Positions 12,276 through 26,973 of a DNA stretch of 64,000 nucleotides are shown here, piece after piece (within the stretch, counting starts at the first letter, position 1; the number at the start of each line of letters is the position of its first letter). The notes beneath the pieces were generated by a model. That model worked only from the letters and a program-made list of their open reading frames with translations, was not told the origin of the DNA and made no database searches. This DNA comes from Malurus cyaneus samueli. Taxonomy: Eukaryota; Chordata; Aves; Passeriformes; Maluridae. A program made the position numbers and the translations under genes. The DNA lies in the NCBI GenBank assembly GCA_009741485.1, contig CM019217.1:47703314-47767313 (forward strand), written 5' to 3'.

Positions 12276-13532
12276 TAGTGTTTTTACCTGGGCAGGTTCT
12301 GTAATTGCAGAGTGATATCATCAATGGATCATCATCCAATGTCCATTTTTACAATTGCCAGTAGATGAAAGTCAGCTGGTGAGGAACTGTATCAAGTATC
12401 AAGAAACCTGCTTGGATGTACTGAAACCATTATCAGGTTTCCAAGTGCACATTCCAATTTCCCTTAGAGTGATTTATCTGTGTAGGTGAGTACAAGTTTG
12501 TTTCCTTGAAGAGATTTGTGGGATCTGAAAAGAATGAAGGTGCTTCAGAGCCATGGTATGGGAAGTTGCTGGGTCTGGTTGTGGTGTTGTTATGGACAAA
12601 CTTTGATCTGAATGCATTTCTCTTCATGTGTGCATCCATCTGTGGGTGCACAGGCAGATGTGAGCCTTCCGTAGTGCTTAGTGCTTGACTGAGCACTGCT
12701 TCTTCCTGCTTGAAAAATGTCTGGGAATAAAATCTGGCTTCGCTTTTTGAAAGTTGTCACATGGCTGGGTGTTTCAGTCTTTTGAGTTAGTCATATCCTC
12801 CTGCTTTGAATGGAAAATACATAACTGCAAGTGCAGTGTACTTTAGAAGTATTTGTACAGCCCTATAGCGCTCTGTGAGAAGGCCATTAGTGTTTTAAGT
12901 TATTTCTCCAGAGTCCTATTTAACTCCTGTAGAAGGCTTGTTGCTTTAATCTGTATTGCATTTTATGGGATATTCTGTGAGGATAGTGAGGTGTGTTTGC
13001 CACATATACCCTAAACTGAGTATAGCTCTCTCACAAAAGCACGCATCTGCTTTCTCCAAGGCTTAGGGGTTTTTTGCCTGTGTTTATTCTAGTTTTTAAA
13101 GGTACTTTAAGAACAAATAATTGTAACAGTAAAAGGAATGAAAGTGAAAAATCAAAGTTGCCGGGAAGATACAGCATCAAAAATCAATAAAATAAGCAGG
13201 GCTTACTGCTAATGAGTAACACAATTATTAAGGGGTTTAAGATTAATTGGTTATTATTTAAGGCATCAGGAATACAAAAAAAGTGTACACTGGTACAATT
13301 CTTTTTTTTTTTCCTCATACCAAGCTTTGTATAACAGACAGTGACCAAATTCTGAGTTGTGACTCATTCAACTTGAGGTTAAAATTGAAATAGATTATCA
13401 CATCTACTCAAATGAAACAGGGAAAAGAGTGCACAAACGATAGAGAATGAGATGGCAGGCATTTGTTGCAGGCATTTTGTATGACCATGTCACTTGGGAA
13501 ATAATGCTAGATCTTGGAAAAAAATACACCTC

Positions 13533-13578
13533 TCCCCCCAAAATAACCCACAACAAACCCTCCCCCCAAAATGACCCA
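13533..13578 (+). repeat. Imperfect C-rich direct repeat, period 28 bp
   Basis: tccccccaaaataaccca at 13533-13550 recurs at 13561-13578 with one difference (ataaccca to atgaccca). It looks like a small local duplication with no evident function. Confidence 0.75.
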
Positions 13579-13787
13579 ACCACTAAATAAAACTGATATC
13601 TTATGAATGCAATGAGGAGGCCAAATACAGAACTATGGGGTTTTGCAAACCTCTGTAGTTTGAATGGATAGCAGTTGTATACAGTTTTCCATTGAAAAAT
13701 TGAAGCAACCAGAATTTTTTTCCCTAACACTTTTCCCTAGCTGGGGTACAGATCAAAACATCCAAGTAAATAATCCCGGGAGTTTTA

Positions 13788-13803
13788 CACCACATATGTG
13801 GTG
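13788..13803. repeat. 16-bp perfect palindrome
   Basis: caccacatatgtggtg is its own reverse complement, and an imperfect extension (ttt...aaa) sits two bases further out on each side. No associated element or function is seen. Confidence 0.9.
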
Positions 13804-16800
13804 GTAAAGCTGCACTTCTTCAGAATTGAATATGGAAATGTCTAGAGAGTATTGCTTCATATAAAAGAGAGAAGTGGGAAAGTATATTCTACATCTCTGC
13901 ATGATATCAGCCTGCAGAGCACTTCACACATTTACAAGACTTTCAGGAGCAGTCATAGCTGTTCCAGGTGACCACGTGCCTTATATTAAATCCCATTTCT
14001 CCTATCATCTTTGTTTCATCTTCAAGAAATGTAGACAGATTCCTCTCTTGCAGAAAAAAATGTGTCTGAATTGGATATTGTTCTTCTGTAAGTGTCAAAT
14101 ATCATCACTTGATAAAACCTGAAACAGACCTTTGAAATTTCACCTGTCAATTAGTTTAAAATTTTCTTAGAGCTTAAAATTTTCACCTCAAGATTACAAA
14201 TGGGCAAAGCTTAGGACTGCAGATAGAGGCTTTCAGTTCTTCTTTAGTTTGATATAATTCCTTCTGAATTACAAAATGTCTTTGTCATCACACTTCTGGT
14301 TTTTGCACCCATAAAAGCTTGTCCCAATATACCATAAGAAAAGCTGTTCTCCTGATCTGTAAGGAAATTCAAGCTGCTGTTTTAAGTCTCTGATTTCTCC
14401 TCACCTCATTTTCTGTTCCTATATCACAAAAGGCAAAGAGATTTCCAGGTAGAACAGTGGAGGGCTGTGAGGCATTTGAGTTGGAAGAAATAGGCCTGGT
14501 GGGGAAGAACATAAAAACCACCCTTGTGAGAAATTGGTAAAAGGCGTTTTTTTATCCTGCCGTGTTGCTCTGTCTTTGATGGTGTGTCATATTTTGTTTT
14601 CTTCCGTGTCTCCAGTTAGAGATTGGGGCTGCCTAGGCAAATGTGTATTAAGTAGAAGTGTCTCTGGATATAAATAAAATTAATCCCATCCAAGTGCAAG
14701 TTTTTCAACCTCAGATACAATGGCAACTCAGTTGTTGTAATAAGAGTATAATTTGAATAATCAAAAGAAAAGAAATGAGCAAAAACTGAGAGTTTTTCAT
14801 CTGTGATTAAACATAGCCTATGGCAATTTCAAGCATTTTTACAGCGCTGTTGTGTTTCTAGTTGCTGCTCAGATCTCCTCTTTTTCAGAATTGTACAAAA
14901 ACATTAATGTCTAAGCTCAGGGAGTGGCTATCTCAATTCCTGACCTTACCCCAAGGATTTGGCTTGGTGATCCTGAAATTTCCCAGTCTGCAGCACTTTT
15001 TTTTTCTCAACAGGTGTCTTCTCAGGCCAACCTTTATTTTTGGCATTTGCCCAAAGTAACTCTTGGGCATATAGCTGCAAAATGTTTACGATAAATTTCA
15101 GGTTTGGCAGTGAAACACTGATAACTATTTCAGGTTTGTTTTTTTTTTTAAATGAGCAGAAAATTCAAAACGTGGAATCTCAACAGATTCTTTGTACTGT
15201 GATTTTAGTACGTGTTTTCTCGGTTTACATGCTTTGGCCTTGTGTTCAGTCACAACTGAGGTGATTGGTTTTGAAGACTTGGGTTTTTCAGTTATTCCAT
15301 TTGCTTCAAACTCCTTCCTTGTTTTCAGAGGGTGGAAAGAGATACAGCTGGTCAGATGTCCATCTTAAAAGATTCCTGGGTTTACAAAATTCTTTGTTTT
15401 GAACTGTACAAATAACAGTGTTCTCAGCAAACCTCAGTGGTGTTCCCAAATAGATGCTTCAGCTTAAAAAAGTGCTCTGTAAGCTTCCTGCCATGAAGGT
15501 TAACTTTGTAATATTTCTGTGCCATGAGAACCAGAGGCAGATTGTAAAAATGTGAATTTTGTAAACATACTGTAGCTGAGGACATACTGAAAATATTCAG
15601 CAAATAAACTTCCAGGTTTTCATACAAATTGTGGGAGGATCTCTAAATCTGCATGGATAAGTACTAAATGTGGCCTTTGTAATTACATCAGTCACATTCC
15701 TACAGTAATGGGGTTTTATGACCTTTGGTTCTATAAATAAAATGCAATACAATTCATGAGTTTAATTTTTTATGCCAATATTTCACAGTGAGTGAAGACA
15801 ATTATAAAAGATGGTTCTAACAGAAATTTTTGAGACCTTTTAAGATTACCATTGCTAATAATTTTGTTTCACAGATACGAAGCTACACATCAGAGCACAT
15901 TTATTAGCCTCTTACAAGGCAATTGCCATTTTGAATGAGCTGTGGGCTGAATCATTCGTTACATTTGTGTAATGCTGAGTGCATAAATAAGAGAAGGCAG
16001 TGTTTATTTCTGCAGCTCCCTGGAGGAAACTCAGAGAGCCCCAAGCTATTCCTTTTCTGTGACTATGATAGCGAAGGAACAACTGCCTCATCTGCAAAAG
16101 CCAGCAATTTAAAAAGATATCTCTACCCTTTTCCTCTCTGAAAATTATAAAAATAAATTGCCATAGATAAGCTAAAGGAGAAAGTTCACATGGTGACTTA
16201 AGAAAATTACTTGTGCTGCAGTAAATGCCTGCCCACATAGTGTGTCCTGGTTTAAACTCATTAAACTTTTTGAGCTATTTGAGTCCATTTTATGCATAGC
16301 ATTACAAATAAGGATGTAGAAAACTAATGGAAAAATAAAACAACATTAAAATAAATAACCACAGTGTATGATTAGTAATACAGACAATTTTTACCATATG
16401 GTGGATCCACCAAGACCTTCTTTGAACTAACAGTTTCAATCTCATGTGCACAGACTCTGGTAGTGTAAAATCCACATCTCTGCATGGGACTTTCTAGATG
16501 TCAGTGTGTGATTAAAAGCTGAGCACAAAATGCTAGGATACTGAAGGCTAGAATGAGTCAGTGCAGTTTTGATTCACAGCTGACATCAATTCAAAATGAT
16601 ACAAACCCATATATCTATCAGATAAATAAAGATTTATAGTTGATGGTAGATAGATATGGTAGGTGTAATTTAAGAATTAAATGTATTTTTTCAGTACTTT
16701 TCCTCTGGAGACTTAGAAATTGCCCTCTTCTCTTTCATAATAAAGCATGTGTGGGTAGGGAAAGGAATTAAGCTGGTTTGTCATTTTTTTGACAGCACAC

Positions 16801-17261
16801 ATACATTTCTGGTCTCTCTGGGCTACTCCACTGAGTTCAGCTTGGCAGCTTAGCAGGTGCCATGCAGTAGGCTGTGGTTAACATCTTCACATTTATGCTT
16901 TGACAGGCTTAATTAATGCTTGAACTGTACCTAAGATCATTCATACTCGCTTTTTGTCAGGCTTGCCACTTGAAATTTTCCAGTCATTTCCTCCGAATGT
17001 GCTATGTAGCTCTCTGGTGTAGCAGAACAAGCTTTATTTATGAAATAAACTACCTTGGAGCAAAATTTTCTGTTCCAAAAGATTTTTAATTCTCATTTTT
17101 CAGTTTGTGTTTGACAGTTGCATGTGGATGTAGAGTGATTAATCAGTGGTGGTTAAAAATGCCTCTTAGAATTTAACTGAAGCATTACTTTCTCACAAGA
17201 AGCTTTGAAATTCAAATACAAGGTTAAATCAATTACAGTAGGAATACTGTATTTAATTACC

Positions 17262-17320
17262 TAATGGTTGGACATGATGATCTTAAAGGTCTTCTCCAAC
17301 CTAAATGATGCTGTGATTCA
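17262..17320 (+). mobile_element. CR1 3' tail fragment
   Basis: The text ggttggacatgatgatctta, aggtcttctccaacctaaat and gctgtgattca matches the terminal bases of CR1 (GGTTGGACTAGATGATCTTTAAAGGTCC..., ending in a TTCTATGATTCTATGA-type repeat). Only about 60 bp remain, consistent with extreme 5' truncation. Confidence 0.8.
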
Positions 17321-20300
17321 GTTTGTATCTGTCACAAATGCAAAGGCAAATCCTAAGCCTCCCTATAAGAATCTTTAAGTCATCAGTTTGTTCCCTCGGA
17401 AGGGAGATTATAAAAATGGTTCTGAGATTTTCTTTCATGCTGGATTTTTGATTTAGATTTATGATATACTGAATGATATGTCAAACTGTACTCCCCATAC
17501 AGCACCCAGGTGTCTAATCCTACGTGGGAGTTTAAGTGCATTGTTAATCCTGTTTGAGGTCAAGGGGTGCAAGATTTTTTTTAAGAAACTCGTTCCTAAA
17601 TTGCTAGACTCTCTGACTTTAGTTATGCATAATGTAGTATTTGCATTCCTAGTCACTGAGAAAGTGCAATTTTAACTTCCTTTTTTAATAGAAAAAAGGC
17701 ACGAGTGAAGCCCGTGGTTTTCATTCAGGTGCTCTGAGTGGTCAGCCAGTCTCCAAAGAGAAAATGACCTCAACATTTCCACTTCCAGCTGTGTGGATCA
17801 ATTACCCTGATTTTTTCTGATCCACTCTGAACACGACAGAAGATCGCTCATTTTAGGTCTCTGCCCTTAGGGTATGTTAAGTGTAATCTGGTATTACCAT
17901 CACATCCAAATTTTTTCTCCCTTGATGGGAATGCAAAGAAACACTTTTTTTTTTCCTTTTCCTTCATGCTGTCACCAGCTTCTGCAAAAATCCTTTTATA
18001 ATCTTGAAAACCAGTTGCGTCAGGAGAAAATAATGAAAATGTTTGGGGGTATTCATGTGTGGATCCACAAAACTTAAAGGAATAATCTAGAGAGTTTGAG
18101 ATTAAATGAACTAATGACTTTGGTAAGTGCTTGGAGATTTTAAAAGTTGTTTCACTGAACTATATTCTGCCTTTGGATTCACCTGTTCAGCTCCAGTGGA
18201 CTTCAATTTAACTTGCATAATTTGATTGAAATTAGGAAATAGCCGAGAGGAGTGCATGATTTGCTGGAGTATGGCTTAGAAAGGCAGAGGTATAACATAT
18301 TTGGATTTTCATGTTCTCTTGGCTGGAGGATGGCCCATGTTCTACTGCAGTTCAGATTTCAATAACTTTTACTTCCTTGGCTAAATGTTTTGTTGGTTGA
18401 ATTTGCATGTTTCTGTGCAGCAGTTGTCAAGGAAGAAAAAGATTTCTCTTTGACGGTGCAATGAGGTACTGGCTGTACTTGGAGTTTAAAAGGGAATTTA
18501 GAATCAAAGAAGTCCAGTGTTTTGTGTGACAGACCATTAGGACTGAGGTCTAAGGCTGATGGAACAGGGTATTTATTAAGATGGTAAGTGAGGTACTATG
18601 CAGCTCTCCAGTTAACAGATCTAATAAAAGCACAGACTTGCAAATATAAGGTGCTGTATGCCTGTCTGAACACTTCACATGTTTAATGAATTTGTTTTTG
18701 AAGTCACAGCAATAGAAGTTCCCTCTGGTAACTGATCATGATTTGTGTGAAATTTTTTTTTTTTAAGAACTAGGAGTACTCTTTTCTTGAAATACAAATT
18801 ATTTTCCTTGCGAAATTAGGGAAATAGAATAGGTATCCCATTCCTGAATTCTATTTTATTTCCATGATTTAAATAATCTTTCTAAGTGTGCTTCCTATAG
18901 TTTTGTCCATGATCATTTAGGCTTTTCGAGAATTTACTAGTTCTAAGTCATTTTCGATGGGCAAGGCTGTATACAGCACCAACCACTGACAAGTGATTTA
19001 GGCTGTAGCGTTTAGAACAACAGTGGTGTCTTCACAATAGCTGTGTGCATATCTGTGCCTTTTAAATCTCATAGATGCATGCCAAAAGTATCTGAATGGA
19101 CTTGCAAACACAGAATTTTATGTTCCAATAACTGACCACATATGGCAGCCCGCAGCTGAAAGCACCTGCATTGGAGTTTAAGTTTTAATGTAGTGTATCT
19201 GCACAAGCTTTTTTCCCTTATCCTGGAATTCTTCAAACAAGGCTTTCTTCAACCTCACAATAATTGAAAGAGATTAGAGTTTTATCTGTGTGTTTATTTA
19301 TAAATGCTTCAGTACCTTGGCTTTTACAGTGTTCTCTTTTAAACCCTTTGTTGGAACTGTTCTCTTTTATGGAGATGTATCCAGTCTGGTTCTTCATTGC
19401 AACTCAACAAAGAAGTATCTCTATGGCAGATGTATTTTTTTTTTTTAATTCCCTGGGAGACTCATTCAGAATAATTGCCTTTATAGGCAGATAAAAGGAG
19501 CATGATAGTAGGATTCTTCTCTCCTAACGGAGCAAAAATCGTTTTATGTTCCTGCTCCCAAGTTTGTCAATCTTTCAAAGCTGATGTTTCTACTGAGGGA
19601 AGGTGAAAAAATTGGTCTCTGAAGGTTACATATAGATACTGTGTTGTATACCCACTATATTTTTATTTTTCCTTATAGAGCCATCAAAACATAGGTAATA
19701 AGAAAGATTGTTCTTTAACAGGGTCTCATTGAGCAAATGGATTTTCTTCCATGGTGGTGTGAGGAGACAGATTCTTCAGGATTATTCCAGAAGAACAAAA
19801 ATCTAATTCATCAAAGTCATCATGCCACAGCTGTTACAACAATCTATCTCCTACTGAATGTGAGCCAGCTAATTTTTGAGAAGTGACATTTTTCACAGTT
19901 TATTGTTTTCTCATCAACATGGCACCAACCACATCAAATATAGTCACACATTGATGTTGGCATTGATGAATTAGCCATGTGCTTTCTATTTACAGATCCA
20001 GGGGTTTCAGTTTCTTTGGGTGAAAAGAGAGCTTTTATGTAGAATGTAGGAGTTTTCTCCCTGGTCTGTGTGCTTGTTTTCCATGTTGAAGTACTTGTTA
20101 AGCTGTTCTGGAATTCGGTAGCTTAACCAGGTATTTTTATAGGAACACATAGTTCTGCAAAACTTCACTAGACTGTTTTAATGGATTATGGATAGGTGAA
20201 ACATTTTGGCTCCATTCTTTACCATAACTTGAGCTATGTTGCTCTTACTCTTTCTGGGGTCAACAGTAGTTTCCCCCTGCAGTACTTTGTCATACAGATA

Positions 20301-22129
20301 TGACTGTATGTCAGATACAGTAGATGCTGGGAAGAGGCATTGGTTACGAGGAGGAAAACTGCCTGAAAATAATCTTAATGCTAGTTCTGATGTGTGAAGA
20401 CAACAGAGGTACTCCACAGTTTGGGATTCACAGTCCCTTCACCGGGCCCTTCTTTACATATACTTGCAATATATTGCGTTTTCAATGCAATGTTGGCCAT
20501 GAAGGATATCCATTCACTTTGGATTCCAACATCTGACTCTTACAGTTTTTTACATACATACTGCAAGAGCAGTCACAGTGCTCAAATACTCAAAAAATGC
20601 ATCTGCACCACAACAAACTGTCTTTCAGATCTCCTGCATAACCTATAGAAATAAAAAGTATCTTGGCAATTGTTTCTCAGCTGTGAAATATGCTTTTGTA
20701 AAGCTGTGACTGTAATTTTTCTTGCACAGAACTCTCTGTACTCCCTTATTGTTACCATATGCAGAGTTTTTTTGTAGTTTAGCCACTCTCTAATAGCCAA
20801 ACTCTGAACAATTTTTTCTTCCTTAAATTGCTTACTTCTAGACATAGCCAGTCCATCTTACAATTGTGAAGGAACTATTAAGAGTATTCAGACTGCAAGT
20901 AGGGCTCCCAGCTAAGAGTCTTGCAATGTAGAGTGGTGTTGCTCCAAAAAAAAGTTTTGGAAACTGTACCTGGAATATTTAAAACTGTTCCTCTGTCTTC
21001 CATCTTATTCCATTATTAATAGTTTTCATCATCTAATTTAGCCTAATAGGGAAACTAGAGCCACTTAATGAAATGCATAACTTCAGGTTGCATGTTCTTT
21101 TATTTCTTTAAATATAAAGAACTAAAAAGTATGGAAAAACAAAAACATTTTCTTTTCTGTAACAACAACAGCAAGATACATGTTAGACTTCTGCCACTTG
21201 TGCTCAGCAGATAAACATTGTCTTATTGCGTTACCTGTGCTTGCTGCATATTTTTCTGTCCTGAAGGCATTCCACTTGGCAGGTGGATTAAAATATAAAT
21301 TTGAATAACTTCTGATTACCTTTATGGTCATGAAATGAAGTCAATTCTGAGAACCTAGTTTAGGCATGGTGTAACTTTTCTGGCTGATGGAGCCTCATTC
21401 ATCGTGCTGCAATTCATCACTCTCCAGGTTTTATCAGGATCTGGCTTCTTAGACTCTTCTGTGCTTCCACAGTGTGCTTTGAGAAACTCGTTGGTTTGAT
21501 AAAAGTAATCTTGTAGGAATTTTTATATGAGAGAGTTAAAACATGGCTTGCAAACAAGTGAGAGTTTGCTTGGTTTAGGGGATAATTCTATCAAGGCATT
21601 AAGAAAACCTCTCCATGAAAATGAAATCAGTGATGTGTAATGCGGAGCAGTTGTAGTTCAGATCCTGAATGATTGATTTTGCAGCAGTGTTTTGAAAAAG
21701 TCGAGGAAAGGCAAGATGTTTCTGAACGTTGAAGGTGGTAAAGTCTCTGCAGTTAGGATGGGATACGTAACTTTCTGGTCAAGAAAATCAAGCAGTCTAA
21801 CAGCACTGTGAATTTTGTTGTTTTTAAAGAATCTCACTTCATTTAAACCTCTACATCTCTACCTCAGAACGCAGTTATACTTTGCAATCTCCAGGTGATG
21901 ATCCATCTAGCTGAAGTTTGTGTCTCAGGCAGTAACTAATATGAACTGCTTGGGAGCTCTGAAATTGACTTTTTTGAAAGAGTCTTGTAGTGCTTCATTT
22001 GTCATTGTCAGCTTCATTGTTGGTAATTTTTCTTTTTGCAGTAAAGGCATTTTAGAAAGGCTCAACTCATCTTCCTTGTACTCTTGTAGCTTGTTCTTTT
22101 TGCAGGAAATTTTTCTTCTGCCCAAATGG

Positions 22130-22144
22130 NNNNNNNNNNNNNNN
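22130..22144. other. Assembly gap (15 N)
   Basis: Fifteen consecutive N lie within the 16-kb intron. The true length of the missing sequence is unknown. No exon signal abuts it. Confidence 0.98.
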
Positions 22145-25100
22145 TGCACTCTTCTCCCAGACATGGAGCAAGTGACTTCTGTACCTGGGCTGTTGTCCCC
22201 CCTTGATCTCAACAGCAATCATTTTCAGTCACTGAAAAAGAGCCAGTAATGTTTCATCAGTAGGAGAAATTCAGCTTGTTGATGATCTGATCATGCTCAT
22301 TGCTCACATAAGCTCTAAAGCAAAATTTCAGAAAAAAAGAAATCTCATCAGGCTTGATAGAAAACGTATATCCTTGCTAGGAGTACTATATTTAATCCAA
22401 TAAACTCAGCCTTAATAAACCTGTAATTAGACAAAGGGGACAAAAAGAAAGAATGGTATCATCATTTTAATGGTATCAGGATGAGGAGACCTGAAAGTGA
22501 TGGGTTTTTTGACTTCTATCAATCTAAAAATAAAACAGGAGTTTTGAAAAGGTGATGTGTCATCTTTCACCTCACCAGAACTTAATGGGGAGATGATGTG
22601 TGGACCTGTGCTGTTTGAGACAGATTTTCTTTTTTTTTTCCCCCTCCACATAGGTATTTTTAAGCTCAGTCTGACATAATAACTGGCATGCAGCTCATAA
22701 AGCTGCTGTACAGGTGATGTGTGCTTGTTCCTGAATCTCCAGTTGTATATGAATTACATGAGAGATTTTCAGGCAGCTGCAGGTAACAATCTAACAGTCA
22801 AATTTATGGTAGATTGTCTATAAATGTGGAATAATTTAGTCACATAATTTTTTTAGGACAAGAGTTTCTGAATTCTGAAAAAAACAAACAAAAATCAAAC
22901 TAAAAAACCTTTTCTATAGAGTGTGGTTTTTCACCTTACAAAGAAGAAATCATATCTGTTTTCTCTTTATTGTGTGTCCTGGTTTGCAATTCAGTGTTTT
23001 GATAACTATTCCTTAAATGAAAAACATCACTGAAGTATAAGTGGAGAAGAGTAAAAAGATAATCCATACCATCTTCTTTTTCTTTCTGTGGAGGATTCTT
23101 TTATCACATAGTAAATTTCAACATGTGATATCTTTCCTTATCTTTGCTTTCCAGTGAGAAATTTCTGAAGAAATTATTATTGTATTAAAGCTGCCAAAAG
23201 TAATAATATTTGCCATCTTTTCAACAGAAACTCTACAAAGGTTTCTGATGTCATTGCTTTCATAGTCACTTTTTAACAATAACCCCTAAAATCTGTAAAT
23301 ATTTACCTGCAGAGTAACACATATGTAAAAAGATATTGCTTAAATGGAAAACAATTGATTTTGTGATGCACTGAAAATCTGAATAAAAATATCTTTCTTT
23401 GAGAGAGCTTATTTACAGTGTTCTTGAGGTGTGGAAGCTGCTTTGTTCAAAACCAGACTGAAATGGCACTCATGCTCTGCTTCCTTCTGTGTATTCTCTG
23501 TCCATAATAGGGTTATTAGACAGATAGCTAAGTGCTAAGTAGATAGCTGGGTACGATTTGGAAAAAAAAAAACCTCTACTGTACAAACAATTTTGAGGAT
23601 TCTGAAAAAAAAAAGTTTATGTAATAGCATAAGTAAATATCCAGTGTCATGTGTTGTATAAATTGACTCATTCAGTTCTTATTGTCTTGTCTAGTTTTCT
23701 AAACTGTGTTACAGGGATTGTGTTAGGGAAGACTGTTTATTTGGTACTTCCTATCAAAAATTACTTGCTAATCTGTAGTGGCAGTTATTTTATAGAACAG
23801 AGCAGAAAGTAGTTTGATTTACATAGCATGGCTCTGAAGACCTTCAGGTTTAAGTCATAGACAGACTATAACTTTAATTCTTTCACTAAAAAGCAATGAA
23901 AAAATTAAACTGTCCTTATCTCAAAAGAAAATTGCTTGGAGTATTCCACAAGACTTCCAGTGCAATCATGTAGTGAGTTTCAATAAATATTGTCATATAC
24001 AGGATTTTTGTCAGTGCATCCTGAAGTAACCTCATGTACTATTTCAGCTCATCTTTCTCATCCAGCCTGTATTTGTTGTGGAGATTCTAATCTTTTCCAT
24101 TTTTGAATAGTGCTTTCTCGCTCTTTCTAACACCAGAAGGAAGTAATTGAGGAAAGAAGGAAATTACCATGTTTAGCTGTTAAAGATGAAGTATTTTTAT
24201 AATGAAGGGATAGTATTCTGTTTCACAGTTATTTTTCCTTCTGAAAGTCAGTGTGTCTCAAGCAAGTTTTGCTTTCTTCCTATATTCTACCAAGCAAATC
24301 CCAGAAGACATTTTGAGACTTCAGACCAAATAGCCCTGCTACAAATGGAATCAGGGGAGAAATTCCTATTATTTTCCCTTATGAGCAGATGCTTCTCTAC
24401 AGCCTGTTGGGAATTTCTGATTCTTCTTTCTGAGACTCCTTGAAATGCTACATATAGTCCTTTTAATTCAAGTATGGGAGCTATGTAGCATGGATAAACA
24501 GCAGGCAAAAATTCAATAGTAGTTTTAAAACACCTATCATTGTAAGGAAGCACAGTGGTTTTTTCCCATGATAAAGAAACATTCCCTGAAAACAGTGCTT
24601 ATATTCACAATACAAGCTCTTACACAGGTGCAAGAGCTGTTGATTGGTTCCTCTAAGCCAGTTTTAACCCCACAATCTTCCTTCTACAAATACTTGCATC
24701 ATTATTTTCTCTATTCATTCATCGTAAGAATAATTAAATCCTTTGGGATAAGTTGCAGGAGACCTAACAGTTAAACTTCGCTGCTGTCCCAAAAAGTCCT
24801 GTGGGGAACTTTATGTACTTACCATGACCTCACTATGGCGTGTCTTAAACTCTGTTTTTGAGGAGTGAAGTTATTCATAGCCAGAGTTCAGATCAGCCTT
24901 CATTTTTGTACTTGCAGCAGACTGTGTGTAAATATCATAGGTAAATATCCTGTAATACCCAGTGCTAGAAAAAATCTGGGATAACTAATAACTTAGAAAC
25001 ACCTGAGTTTTTGGGGCATATAGTACCATATTTAGAATTCTGCTAAATAATTATGAGACAATTAGTAAGTGCTTTATGTGTGTTGTTTGTGGGATAAGAA

Positions 25101-26973
25101 GGCACAGAGAAAACATAATAGTAAAAACTGTATTGTTCTAATGCATTGGAAAGTGTTGCTTTCTTCTTCCTTGCCACAAGGGAAGGACTGTTCAGTGATA
25201 ACTTTTGAAAGATACTGTAGGTCATCCCAACAGCCAGAACTTTCCTGGGATGTCAGCACATAAATAAGGTAGTGGTCATGCAGACAGCCAGGGTACCGAT
25301 GACCCGTTTTACACTCTCAGCATGTCATCTGCTCATGATGTGACAGGAAACCACAGCAAGAGCTGGCGGGAAAGAGAGGTAAGGCATTTTACTCCCATGG
25401 GGCTTCCCAGGCACAGTAACTTGTTATTGGATCTGACAAGTAGGTTAGTGCACAGGCCTCTTACAAAGCCAATACTGTACCAAAAATAATGGGTTTGACA
25501 ATGTGTGCGTCCAACTGATGTCCTTGTTCACATTAAGTATGTCTGGAATTTTTGTCAGAGTCCAGGATATAGGGTGGGAGAAGACAGACAGTTAGGGAAC
25601 ACACTAGATGATATGGCAGAAGTTTTTTCATAGTGCTTATTATTTTCTTGGTATCTTGTTGAACTAGCTCAGTATGTGTATGCCTGTACGTAATGTGCAG
25701 AAGGTGTGAATACACAGTCCTGAATGAAACAGTCACCAGAGCCACTACAGACCTGATTTAAGCTTAACTTTTATACTCATTGTTAGCTCACAAGCCAAAG
25801 TAGTGCTTGGGAAGGGGGCTAAATGCAGCAAGGATAAAATAGATGAACGTAAAACCAGCAAATATGTCGTGTGCTGTCTTCTCAGCAACAGTGATCCAAA
25901 TCTGGCAGTGTGAGCAGTCAGCCCTCAGGGGCCATATGCTTAGGAGAGGCAGTTTGGAGAGGGGTGCCTGTGAAGCTCCAGGGGGAAAGTCTGGATGCAT
26001 TTAAGAGAGAGCTTCTCTTCAGCAGACATAAAGTAGTGTCCCATTTGCATAGGGCAAATACCTGAGAGCTCTCAATTTCAGCCTAAAATATTGATTTAGT
26101 AGCAGAAAAAGACTACTCTGCCTGCTCTTATTCCATTGTCAGTGCAAGTTAACTTGGCTGCTCATTGTCAGAAGACATAGCAAATAAATATCAAATTTAA
26201 AATTAATCCAGCTTTCTTTAGTCCTCTTCTCTCTCCTCTGATCACCTAAACAGGCAGTTGATACAAGACCAATTATTCAGGTGCGACAGTATACATCTAC
26301 TTTAAATCCTTTGTACAATTTGCATTCATACAACTGCAATCAACTTCTGGACTCGAAAGAAAAATAAGTAACTTGTACTAGTGAGGAAAATTTCATGTTC
26401 CCCAAGGGAAAAAAAGAAAGCAGGATAAGGCACAGAAGTTCTTAGACAAAGTGTAGGTAGAAATTTTTAGTACTCCTGTGAACTGCGTGTGCTAGAGTTT
26501 CTTATTAACCATAATTTCTGTAATGTTGATTTAATTACAGATTAGTTATGAATTTTTATGCTGCAACCACATGAATAAATAGGCTAAGTAGCTGTTTTCT
26601 GTTATTTAAAGAAAAATACAGAAGCAAGATGCATTATTTCATATGTTTGGTTATTTTAGACCATTGTGATTTGCCAAAACTAACAGTTCCTTCATTACAC
26701 ATTGAACCTGTCTTTTCTTAAACACCAGTTATTGCCTGGCTAATTCCCTCCACGCTGTTTTTATTAATTCTGTCTTAGGTCTGCTGCTTTTGTTGTTTTC
26801 TTTCTGTGCCTTCATTCTCAAAATATCTTTAAGATATTGCATTTAGCTGCTGACATAGAGTTATTCATCTTCTGAAGCCTGCAGTATTCCCCAAGTCTGT
26901 TTTTTTTTTTTCTCATCCTCATTGTTCTTCTGATTTAACTGTTCCATTTTGTTTTGACTTTTGATTATCCCAG

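Larger units (their letters stand above)
10785..26973 (+). other. COL25A1: COL25A1 intron, 16.2 kb
   Basis: This long intron has a gtaact donor. Its acceptor (gattatcccag) follows a T/C-rich stretch from about 26900. It contains a minus-strand CR1 copy (11672-12275), a short CR1 tail (17262-17320), a 15-base assembly gap (22130-22144), a 28-bp-period C-rich duplication (13533-13578) and a 16-bp palindrome (13788-13803). I found no further Gly-X-Y exon, RNA gene or second gene. Scattered open frames of 60-115 codons have no recognisable family and fit chance, apart from those explained by CR1. Confidence 0.75.

Noticed and set aside
11763..12339. Minus-strand open frames of 112 and 115 codons
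   Set aside because: They overlap the minus-strand CR1 copy and translate to CR1 ORF2 text, so they are transposon remnants and not genes.
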